Source of the DNA: Eurosta solidaginis
Taxonomy: Eukaryota > Arthropoda > Insecta > Diptera > Tephritidae
Reading direction: 5' to 3'
DNA: 64,000 nt
NCBI RefSeq assembly: GCF_040869045.1
Contig: NC_090319.1
Span: forward strand, 392,971,601 to 393,035,600
A program made the position numbers and the translations under genes. Of the stretch, positions 25,568 through 37,600 are shown one piece after another. The notes under the pieces are model-generated. The model searched no databases, was not told where the DNA came from, and saw only the letters and a program-made list of their open reading frames with translations. Each line of letters begins with the position of its first letter. Positions within the stretch are counted from its first letter, which is position 1.

Positions 25568-25867
25568 GTGAAGGAACGAACCAGGGTATTGAGTGGTACG
25601 ATGAAACACAGGTACCATGAGAACAATAATTCGAAAAGTTTCTTGGCGGGAGATTTGGTACTGTTATACAACGCTCACCGGCGGAAAGGTGTTTCATCCA
25701 AATTTCGGTGCAGGTGGGAAGGCCCGTACAAGGTTGTGAAGAAGATCAGTGATACCATCTACCGCATACAAAGCATTGAGAAACCACGGAGTAGAAGAGT
25801 GGTACATTTGGTGATGCTAGCAGCGTTTAGATCGAGAGATTTGTCTGATCGGGACGATCAGACTTAG
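25568..25867 (+). pseudogene. Integrase C-terminal remnant of the gypsy element
   Basis: Reads GDLVLLYNAHRRKG, then RCRWEGPYKVVKKIS, then VVHLVMLAAF. This is the typical C-terminal module of 412/mdg1-type integrases that follows the catalytic core. The core and reverse transcriptase are absent. A lysine-rich stretch (25300-25450) of unclear origin precedes it. Confidence 0.8.
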
Positions 25868-25878
25868 GTGGAGGGCAG

Positions 25879-26486
25879 TGTTACGAATATAAGCAAAACT
25901 AAGGAGTGCTGCCAGTTCTAAGCGATGCTAAGCAGTGACGGGAATGCACATCAATAATTCAATCATCATGTATCTACATAAACGAAGCAATAACTGCGTC
26001 TACAAATATGTACCATGTACGTGTACGAGCAGCAGAGAGTCAATGCACAAATACATGCATATATCTGAGATACTCCTATAAGTATGCAATGAGAAAAACT
26101 ATAAAATTGTGCAATTGTAGTTACAGCTGAGAAGTTTGAGAGCTACTGGACTAGTAGATTCTGGAAGCGTCCAGAAGATGCGAACGAGGAAACCAAAGAG
26201 TATAAAAGGCGACAGATGTAGAGGCGCTGTAATTCAGTTTGAGTTGAACAATCAATCAGTTATTGATTAAGCACGTGATCTGGCGGCCAATAGTAGAGTT
26301 TAATTTGAGTTATCAATCAGTTTGGTTATTAAGCCAGCGAGTAGCAAAGTATAAGTGTTATTGTGAAGTACTTTAATAAAGGCCATTTTGCCATTATTCA
26401 ATATTGGAGTTACTTATTCAACAGTTTAGTGATTAGAACTTAGCAGAGGATTGCAAATAAGAGGATTTGCAAGTAAATTCGTAACA
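25879..26486 (+). repeat. 3' LTR of the gypsy element
   Basis: 608 bp, the same length as the 5' LTR, with scattered single-base differences. It is followed directly by the GTAT duplication. Confidence 0.85.
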
Positions 26487-28611
26487 GTATTAATGAGTAT
26501 TTTAAAAGGGCGTGGGCCTAAGTTCTATGGATGGACGCCTTTTCGAGATACCGCCATAAAGATGGACCAGGGGTGACTCTAGAATTTGTTTGTACGATAT
26601 GAGTATCAAATGAAAGGTGTTAATGAGTATTTTAAGAGGTCGTGGGCCTTAGTTCTATATGTGGACGCCTTTTTGAGATATCGCCATAAAGGTGGACCAG
26701 GGGTGACTCTAGAATTTGTTTGTACTATATGGGTATCAAATGAAAGGTGTAATGAGTATTTTAAAAGGGAGTGGGCCTTAGTTCTACAGGTGGACGCCTT
26801 TTCGGAATATCGTTATAAAAGTGGACCAGGGGTGACTCTAGAATGTGTTTTTACGATATGGGTATTAAATTAAAGGTATTAATGAGGGTTTTAAAAGGGA
26901 GTGGCCCTTAGTTGTATATGTATTTGTATTTGTATTTGTATTTATTAGGCAATTCATCCCACCACAACAATTTGGCAAAAATTATTTTACAGTGCTAGTC
27001 TGTATGTGAAGGCGTTTTCGAGATATCGACCAAAATGTGGACCAGGGTGATCCAGAACATCATCTGTCGGGTACCGCTAAATTATTTATATATGTAATAC
27101 CACGAACAGTATTCCTTCCAAGATTCCAAGGGCTTTTGATTTCGCCCTACAGATCTTTTTTATTTTCTTCTTCTTAATATGGTAGGTGTCACAACCATTT
27201 TACAAAGTTTTTTCTAAAGTTATATTATGCGCCAATGAACCAAGTGATCGTCGGATTTCGGCCATTTTTTATACCAAGATAAAGTGAGTTCAGATAAGTA
27301 CGTGAACTAAGTTTAGTAAAGATATATCGATTTTTGCTCAAGTTATCGTGTTAACGGCCGAGCGGAAGGACAGACGGTCGACTGTGTATAAAAGCTGGGC
27401 GTGGCTTCAACCGATTTCGCCCTCTTTCACAGAAACAGTTATAGTCCCATAAACTAAGCCCCTACCAAATTTCACAAGGATTGGTAAATTTTTGTTCGAC
27501 TTATGGCATTAAAAGTATCCTAGTCAAATTAAATGAAAAAGGGCGGAGCCACGCCCATTTTGAAATTTTCTTTTATTTTTGTATTTTGTTGCAACATATT
27601 ACTGGAGTTGAATGTTGACATAATTTACTTATATACTGTAAAGATATTAACTTTTCTTTTAAAATTTGAATTAAAAAAATTTTTTTTTTAAAAAGTGGGC
27701 GTGGTCGTTCTTCGATTGTGCTAATTTTTATTAAGCAGACATATAGTAATAAGAGTAACGTTCCTGCCAGATTTCATCATGATATCTTCAACGACTGCCA
27801 AATTACAGCTTGCAAAACTTCTAAATTACCTTCTTTTAAAAGTGGGCGGTGCCACGCCCATTGGCCAAAATTTTCCTAGTTTTCTATTCTGCGTCATAAA
27901 TTCAACTCACCTACCAAGTTTCATCGCTTAAGCCGTATTTGGTAATGAATTATCGCACTTTTTCGATTTTTCTAAATTTTCGATATCGAAAAAGTGGGCG
28001 TGGTTATTGTCCGATATCGTTCATTTTAAATAGCGATCTGAGATGAGTGCCCAGAAACCTACATACCAAATTTAATCAAGATACCTCAAAATTTACTCAA
28101 GTTATCGTGTTAACGGGCGGACGGACGGACTTACGGATATGGCTCAATCGAATTTTTTTCGATACTGATGATTTTGATATATGGAAGTCTATATCTATCT
28201 CGATTCCTTTATACCTGTACAACCAACCGTTATCCAATCAAAGTTAATATACTCTGTGAGCTCTGCTCAACTGAGTATAAAAATGAGGCTAAGTAATGTC
28301 GAGTGAATGAAGATGCGCCTTCTAACAATGCTCGTTCAGCAAACAGGCGGAGGTGGAGATTGGAACAAAAGCAAACAGCCCAGCTAGCAATAATATTTAA
28401 GCGTTAACGAATAAAATGATTATTCAAATGTGGGCTGCTAAGATCGTTCAGTTAGATGGCGAACGTTAAGCTGTAGAAACAAAATTTTTAAACGGAGCGC
28501 GCCAATTTTATTTCAAAAGTGTTTATTAGAATAGAATACATAACAGTATTTTTGAATTGTAAAAGCAAAGTGGTGATAAAAGAAGCGTTCTTAATTAAAA
28601 TTTATGATAAA

Positions 28612-31600
28612 ATGTTAAAAAGCGTGCAGAGTCCGTTGCTGGCATTAGTTTGGCGCTTTCTTATATTTTGTTTGTTTTGTAATGGCGCTATTGGAACAAG
28701 AGATGAATATTTCTTATCTGTGACGGGATTGGAGAATTTATTAAATATCGAGATTGTAATGTTGGACCAGTTGCAGCATTACGTCGACTCAATTCAAAGT
28801 CATATAAATATGTTACAAAGGTAGAAGTAATTTGATTGCCATGGAATAAATATGAATATGCTATTAAATCAATTTAGTTTTACGATCGAACCTGTGTTAT
28901 ACTTAAATGAAATTTATTAGCGAAGTCATAAACCAGTGCTAAGTTCTTTTTTTTTCAAATTGAAATAAATGGAAAAAAAAAATAAATCTACAGCGATATG
29001 CTAGATTCTAAAACGACTTTGAATGATGAAAGGGTCATCCAAAACTCACTGCAATTTAACAAATATTAAAATGTTTTTAGCCGATCCAAACTGTGCAGAT
29101 CTAATAAGATATTTTTACGAAATAACTATTGTGACGACAGTGTTTAAAATGTGAAAAATTCCTATTTTGTTTTATGAGTCTGCTCAAAATAAAACTAAAG
29201 AAATCTAGATCACAAATTTCTGCACCAGCTTTTTTGTTAGAGCAAAGAAAAAATTGTGAGTTTTCAAAGGGAAAATTGTAATTTCTGCATTTAAAACAGA
29301 AAAAAATTAATATAGTTATAATGAATTGTGTTTTGAAGAAAGTGCTTTCACAATTTAGTGAATATTTTAGCCAAATCTAATGTTGCAATCAGCCACGAAT
29401 CGGTTGTTTTAAAATTTTTTCATGAAAAGTGTTCCATGATATGTTTGCTCTGAGTTGCACATGCGTGCTCTCTTTGATTTTGAAAGCTACTCTACTCTTC
29501 TCTGCACTTATTTTGGGTTCGATAAACAGACCTATACATAGGTACATCCATGAAAAAATCACCTACAGGTTTCTGATATTATTTACGTTAATCAGCAATG
29601 AAAAAATTTTCAAATTTCTCAATTGCACACATACATATTATCACAGATATTAGCATCACTAAGCTATACCATCACTAAGGCCATGCTAAGCAGTATTTAC
29701 GTCAATAATCAAATCATGTATACACATATATAAGGCAGCCGAGAGATGTCACACACAGATGCATTTACGCCTATGTGTGCGCGAGAGACTGTAAACTACA
29801 AACATTCACATCAATAATTCAATCATTATGTCTACACATATGTAGGTACACGCAGCTGAGAAGCAAGGCACAACCATATACAGACATCTTATTTGAGATG
29901 CTCCTAAATGTAGGCAATTATAATTGTGGAAGTGTCGCTCACACATACAAGCATGGGGTATGAGAGAAGCTATAAAATCGTGCAATTGTAGTTACAGCTG
30001 AGAAGTTTGAGAGATACTGGACTAGTAGATTCTGGAAGCGTCTAGAAGAGGCGAACGAGGAAACCAAAGAGTATAAAAGGCGACAGATGTAGAGGCGCTG
30101 TAATTGAGTTTGATTTGAGTTGTCAAGCAGTTACGACTAGGACGATATCTAGCGAGCAATAGCAGTATTATTTTGAATAGTGGAGTTTCATTTGAGCTAT
30201 CAGTTTGGTTATTAAGCTATTCGTTGCACAGTTTGAGTGTTATTGTGAAGTATTTTAATAAAGGCCATTTTTCCATTATTCAATATTGGAGTTATTTGTT
30301 CAACAGTTTAGCGATACGAACCTAGCAAAAGGGCAAATAAGAGGAATTTGCAGCAAATTCGTAACAATATTTATGTTTTTTCTCATACAAAACAAAATTG
30401 AATATGTCATTTTGTTTATTTTGTATTTCCTTTTGTTTGGAGATTGATTTTTAAATATTACATTGCTAAAAAACTTCAAAAAATAAATCATGGCCGAACA
30501 AAGGGGAGAATCTTGTATGTGTGTTTATCATGGGTACATCTAAAGGATTTAAATTTTTGCAGTTCCGGGATTTTCTGGATGTGTTTTTATAACCCTAGGA
30601 TTTGTCTCAGGGTTATTTTTCTTTATGACTTAACAACGCCAGAACAGATAGAGGGATTTTGATGAAATGTGTACATAGCAGGACAAAATTCTAGTCGGGT
30701 CTATTATATTTTTAAAAATGGCGGAAGAGGACTCCACTCTCCCTTTCAAATAGCTACTTTTTTATTAATCTTCATCGTTTCAGCTTCAAGTAAATTTCCC
30801 TTCCTTACGTCTGTGAGGTCCAACAATATCTGAAGAAAGCGATGATACCCTATATTTTTCGGGACCATTTTAGAATTCGGACAATCTGCCATAGCTGCGC
30901 ACATAGATCCATTTCGAATGGTGCTAAGCCTTCATCATCAGTGCGCTTTAGGCACGCTGCGCTAACCATTTAGCTATACAGCGGTGGTTTGTTCGACTGT
31001 GCCTAAAGCGTACTGATGATGAAGGCTTAGCACCATTCGAAATGGATCTATCTGCGCAGCTATGGCAGGTTGTCTGAAAAATTTTCTACTTACTATTTCA
31101 AAAACAAAATACAATTTTTCAATTATAGAAATATTAAAAGAACAATAATTATCATTATAAAAAAATTATTGTTCTGGCCTTGAACTCGAATCGAACCTTG
31201 AATCATTTACCAAAAGGCCGATAAAACAAAAACAATTATTTCAGATTTCGTAAACTTGCGGGCATAGGATACTCTTTTACCTTCAGTCTCTCATTTAAGG
31301 AATTTAAAATATCCCCTTAGCTTCGCTAAGTTTGTCGCAGCCCAACCGCATTATATGTATGTGGTGACATATAAGAACTTAAATGTTTGAGGTACCCAAC
31401 ATTTTTATGGAATGAAGCATTTTGGTAGTACTATCCAAACGTCATAATATCCGATCAGTCAACAAGTCATGTCCGTTACCCAGGACTTGTCCATATGACT
31501 TAAAATATCATGCTAACACTTCAATTGTGTGAAAAAGTGGTGGAAGGTGAAATGAAGGAGTTTCCAAGTGCTAGTATGAAATGTTGCAATTTTTTTAAGC

Positions 31601-34600
31601 AACCAGAGCTTAAACCTATTATAATTTCGCATATTTGTTAATACAAATTGTTTTCCCATTTTGAAAATCATTACTAGGAAAATACTCCAACCCAAGAGAA
31701 CATTTTAAATATTTTATTATGATACGCTCCAATGTAGGTACATGCATGTTCACATAGGTACGCCTATTACATATAAATACATATGTATGTAGGTACCAAC
31801 TAAGTACATTATTATGATCTGACTTTGTATTATGTTGCAATAAAAGTGGCAATGGATATTACGATTTACAATTTACGACTTTTAACAATAGACAAAATGT
31901 TTCTATGGTAAAAATATACTGGTATGTATGTAGGAAGGTTCGTACATAAAAAAATTTTTTTTTTTGAGATTGAATGCGGTAAACAGTGTTGATGGTATGA
32001 TGAATAAGTAGTCAAGGTTATAGTTAATGCATCTTAAAAAGTAATTGTTACCTAACACTTTGAATTGAGCTCGTTATATAAACATAGCTCGTGCTGAACA
32101 ACATACAAACATACCTTTATATAGGAATTATTCCAGTAAAAAATATTGAATTAATATAGAACCGAATATTGAAGGAGTAATGACTTGTTCATCCTATGGG
32201 TACAATAGGAAGGAGGAATCCAATATCTAATATCGTTCCTCATTTATTAATGCACTTTATAGCATACATATGTATATATGCATACGAATGTTACCCCTAA
32301 TGTACCAATTAATAATACACGTTATGGATGAAAAAGTGAGCTAATAATAATAATCTATTTTCCATCCATTTGGAACTTAAATTGAGTGCTCGCCCATAAG
32401 GACACGCAATGTTAAAAAAGACTAAGGGAAAATGTCCAATTTGACGGCTGAACCGTATCTTCCCGTATATTAGTCGTAATTTATCGACTTTCAAAGAATA
32501 TTTTTTTAAAACCTTTTGTTATGTGCCTCTGAGAGTTCAAAACCTGTTGGAAGACAAATTAATTTTTTTAATTTGCAAGTGTAGACCTCCTTAACTGTGC
32601 CGTTTTGCTTAGCTTTTCAAATAGCACACTGCTCTAATCCTGAAAAAATCGGTACGAACTCGGTCTGTGAGCCCCAAAATTTCTTTTGCTTTTTACTTAT
32701 CTGATTTAATGTAGATTCCAGAATAGCTCAAATTTTAAACCAAAATTGGTTTGGTCATGCATATACCTATGTACGTATGTGTGTATGTAATACAAAAACG
32801 TTTCAGGCTTAGACTACAATTTTACGAAGTGTATTTTCATTGCTTGCAATAGTAGTAGTTAACTTTTTTCAAGATAAATGAGCCCAAGTATTTTTTTATT
32901 AGACAAACAAGCATAAGCCCGTTGATTTTTATGTTCTGTATTACATACTATTATTTATCTATTCTTTGTTTTTTTTTTAACGAAAGACGAATATCAAGTT
33001 CATCTTGTGATTTATGATGCCATATAGATTTTATGTAGATCAGGTATGTATATATATTTACATATAGGTTCACACGCACACTCGTATGTATTTATATTAT
33101 GTAATAACAACCATATACCGTTAACATAACCTCTATAAATTTCTTCAAAAACGTTACCTTATGATTTTTTGCTGAACTTTATTTTATTAGGGCAGGATGC
33201 GTATATAAAGTATTGTTGTGTCGTAACAAGTTATATCCATTTGTACCGAATTTGAAAACATGGATATGTAACTTTTCCATCGTTCTAAGATTCTACAGAT
33301 ATATCCGTTTTATATTAGTGAAAGATTGCGCCGTAAAACAAAAGTAGAACTTTCTCTTGCAACAGAGGAACCATCATATTTTTCATTAAATGGACTTCGT
33401 ATAGATAATTTTCGCTAAACATACTTTAAATCTTAAATGTCCTATAAAATATTCCCCACTGTACTTAGCTTAACATTTCATAATAACACTTAAGCTCTCC
33501 CCGAAAAGTTCTTCCATACTAAATAAAGTAAAATAAATAAAAAAAATAAAAAATAAAACCAAATCAAATCAAATAAAATATAATGAAAGAAAATAATATA
33601 AAATAAAATAAAATAAAATAAAATGAAATAAAATAAAGTAAAGTAAAATAAAATAAAAAAATATAAAATAAAATAAAATAAAATAAAATAAAATAAAGTA
33701 AAATAAATAAAATAAAATAAAATAAAATAAAATAAAATTCAATAAAATAGAATAAAATAAAATAAAATAAAATAAAATAAAATAAAATAATATAAAATAA
33801 AATAAAATAAAATAAACTAAAGTAAAGTAAAATAAAATAAAATAAAGTAAAATAAAATAAAATAATAACAATAAAATAAAATAAAGTAAAAAAATAAAAT
33901 AGAATAAAGTAAAATAAATAAAATAAAATAAAATAAAATTCAATAAAATAGAATAAAATAAAATAAAATAAAATAATATAAAATAAAATAAAATGAAATA
34001 AAATAAAATAAAGTAAAATAAAATAAAATAAAGTAAAATAAAATAAAATAGTATAAAATAAAATAAAATACAATAAAATAAAATAAAGTAAAAAAATAAA
34101 ATAAAATAGAATACAGTAAAATAGAATAAAATAAAGTAAAATAAAATAAAATAATATAAAATAAAATAAAATACAATAAAATTAAAAAAAATAAAATACA
34201 ATACAATAAATTAAAATAAAATAAAATAAAATAATATAAAATAAAATAAAACAAAATAAAATAAAATAAAATAAAATAAAATAGAATAAAATAAAATAAA
34301 ATAAAGGAAAGTAAAATAAAATAAACTAAAATTATATAAAATAAAATAAAATAAAGTAAAATAAAATAAAATAAAGTAAAATAGAATAAAATAAAATAAA
34401 CTAAAATAAAATAAAGTAAAGTAAAATAAAATAAAATAATTTAAATAGTATAAAATAAAATAAAATAAATTAAAATAAAATAAAATTAAATTAAATAATA
34501 TAAAATAAAATAAAATAAAATAAAATAAAATAAAGTAAAATAAAATAAAATAATATAAAATAAAATAAAAATGAAATAAAATAAAATAAAATAATATAAA

Positions 34601-37600
34601 ATAAAAATGAAATAAAAATAAATTAAAATAAAATAAAATAATATAAAATAAAATAAAATAAAATACAACAAAATAAAATAAATTAAAATAAAATAAAATA
34701 ATATAAAATAAAATAAAATACAACAAAATAAAATAAATTAAAATAAAAAAAAAATATAATATAAATAAAATAAAATAAAATATAATAAAATAAAATAAAA
34801 TAAAATACAATAAAATAGAATAAAATAAAGTAAAATAATATAAAATAAAATAAAATAAAACAAAATAAAATAAAATAAAAGAAAGCAAGTAATACAAAAT
34901 ATAATAAAATAAAATAAAAGCAAATAAAATAAAAAAGAAAATTAATTAATTTAAAATAAAAAAGTATAATCAATAAAATAAAAAAAGGGAAGCCAGAAAG
35001 CGAAATAGAGAAAAGAAAGGAAAGGAAAGCAGAGAAATGAAAAGAAATCAAGTAGAAGGAAGAAAGGAAAGATTATGTTGTATTATTATTTTATGTGAAG
35101 TAATAAGTGACAACTGCAGTGGTTGAATTTCGACCACTGGGCGAACTCTAGTTATCATTTATTAACGCTAAATCGCCTGAGCGATTTTGGTCGTTTCGTA
35201 AAAACTCACACCTGCTATACTCGTTTTGTGATAACTGGCGCCACTTGGAAGTACCAAGGGAGGTCAAGTCTTCCTCCACCTGCCCTGCTATCAAATATGA
35301 GCGTCGATAGAAATGCTTTCTTGGCCGGAACGTTTTGATCCATATGCCAACGAAGTCCTTAGACTTCTATTGGCTGCACTATTTTCATATGCGTAAAGCG
35401 CATAGAGCCCATCATTTTGCTTCCTTTAATGTCCAACGTCGGCCTCATAGATATTTCGGAGAATTTTTCTTTCAAACACCTCAAGTATCATTTCATCTTT
35501 TCTCGATGCCGTTCATGATTCCGGCCCATTTTCAATTGCCAATTCAGTCCAGAGTAGCACTAGTTGGCGGGGCTATTCTATTTCTAAGCTGACATTGGTT
35601 CCCAAACAGGCGATTCACACTCATACATTCATATTCATCAAAGTGCCGTAATTCTAAAGCGCATATGCGCCGATTCTTACTTGGATAATAACTAGTACTT
35701 CGTCATATATTAATTTACCTCAAGACTCACTATTTTCGTCGGGGTGTCGCACAGTGTCGCGAACCGTCCAAAAGTCAAAAAAGTTCAGGAATAGATATTT
35801 TTATAAAACTTTGACAAACGATGGAGAATGCATCCATTTAATCATTTAGAAGAGAATTTTTAATATACTTGCGCGCTTTTATCGAGACATCCTCAAACAT
35901 GTAATTTTGTTAATTGATAATTTTGCCGACGTTTTTCCATAAAAAAAAGGTCACTAAAACAAACTTAAATTCAAAGCTTGTTAGTAAATGTAAATATCTC
36001 AAACGAATTTTGTATTATATTTGGAAGTTTTCCATACATGGCAACCCTACTTTTTTATTTATTCATCGATTAGGTGATGAGTACCGTTAATTTTATAAGT
36101 GGGAAAAATTAAATGAATATTTATTCTAAGTTAAAAGTTTAGAAGAGAATAAAAAAAATTCCTAACTCCACCGCAATTTTTGGATATATTTTCACAAGTA
36201 ATGTTAACTCAAAATTAAGACTAGTGAGAATGTGGGCTACGTTGCGATATCTACACTTTTTTTTTGCAAAGAAATGACGTTTACAAATTCCGTTACACAT
36301 ATTACAAATGTCATAAATTTTAAAGCAGACCAGAAATTGAATTTTTCCAATTTATGCCATAACACCAGATATAAAAGAATATATTTCAGGGATGCACCTT
36401 AACGTTAAGCTAATCGTTTATCAAAAAATTTCCACCGTTTCCGTTGAAACACTTCGAAATATTATCGATAAAGAAATTATCAAGATAAATTGTATCTCGT
36501 TTTTAACCGAAACTAAAAGATTTCGTTAACGTTAAAAACCTTAACAAAAACTTGATACTTTATGTTTGAATTGTGCTGGCAATGCTATAGCCATGGTGAA
36601 GCCGTAAGGTGGTAACAACGAGCGCACATACACACACAAACTCCATGTAATTTGTTTGTGTAATTCGTTGGTGGTAATGTCAAAAATACTCTGAGAAATG
36701 TTCGTACTGTCAAAATTCATGAGAAAAGTTGCAATCAGCTTGGCTAATGCTTTCACCTTTAATGACTCCGCCATCAATCAGCTTTGCCAGCATAGTTTGA
36801 ATTTAATAATCAACATAAACGATTTGATTTCGTTTTGATATGGCAGATAACGTAACGAAATCATTTCGTTAATTTGACGTTCTTAACGTTAATAAACGAA
36901 ACGAAATGACTTTGTTTCGTTTATTAACGTTAATTATCGTAACGAAATGATATCGGTTCGTTGGTTAAGCATGCCTGATATATTTTATCAGACAACTTTT
37001 CGCCATATGTGCGCGATAATTTTTGTATCTCAAGCCATTCCGATAGTGAAGGTGTCTGATGTATGTATGTATATTCGTACATATTACATATTTCTGTTAA
37101 ATATACTTTATAATGCTTTCTAAATATCTCTAATAATACATAATAATGTTTTCGGTGTTTAATATGAAATGTTTTAATTTTGTATAAGCTTGTCACAAAT
37201 GGCAAAATTGGATTTAAATGTATTAATGGTATTGTTAAATTTCTTGTCATTTGCTTCGGAGGCAAAATGCTAAATACACACCCACACAAAAAATTATTAT
37301 CTACTAATTAATGTTTTATTTGCAATCGAAGAGTACATTATCCACTTTTTCCTGAAACATTTTTATTTTTGTGTGCGTTTTTAAGGCTCGATCTCTACGA
37401 AATTTTACTTGTTGACTTTTCAGGTTAGCAAAAACGTATGTACCAAGTTTCATTATAATTGTTACACTTTTAGTTTTACCACCCACTAGTGTAGGTGGAA
37501 GATTATACGCAGAATCCCAATGAAAATTCCTTAAAGAGAAAAGTAAAAATTGTTTCTGTATTGACTCTAGTTTATCTGCATGAACTTGATATCGCAGATT

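Larger units (their letters stand above)
22848..26486 (+). mobile_element. Internally deleted Ty3/gypsy LTR retrotransposon
   Basis: Two 608-bp LTRs (22848-23455 and 25879-26486) both start TGTTACGAATAT and end TTCGTAACA. A 4-bp duplication GTAT flanks them (22844-22847 and 26487-26490). A primer-binding site TGGTGTCAGAAG starts at 23458 and looks complementary to a tRNA-Leu 3' end (from memory). A purine tract precedes the right LTR (ggtggagggcag). Inside are a gag-protease region and a short integrase C-terminus. Reverse transcriptase, RNase H and most of integrase are missing, so the copy is non-autonomous. The LTRs differ at several sites (at least six in the first 150 bp), so the insertion is not recent. 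Confidence 0.9.
22434..28281 (-). repeat. GTCC-bearing interspersed repeat, copy B, split by a gypsy element
   Basis: In reverse orientation to copies A and C, it starts AACAAGTAAGGAAGGTTAAG and ends GCTCAACTGAGTATAAAA at 28281. The array of units about 110 bp long (ggtatcaaatgaaaggt, then gtggaccaggggtgactct) spans 22540-22847 and resumes at 26487-26900. The retrotransposon at 22848-26486 therefore landed inside the array. The GGGCGTGGC modules and the tract of GACGGACGGAC follow. Excluding the insert, the copy is about 2.2 kb. It has no protein; the ORF at 26586-26873 is only the translated tandem unit. Confidence 0.7.

Noticed and set aside
26586..26873. ORF with repeated MKG(V)NEYFKR...ALVL units
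   Set aside because: It is the translated tandem unit of the interspersed repeat, with no independent coding evidence.
33564..35051. Very long poly-Phe/Leu/Tyr reading frames on the - strand
   Set aside because: They are translations of the AAATA pentanucleotide repeat; all frames stay open because the repeat lacks stops on that strand.
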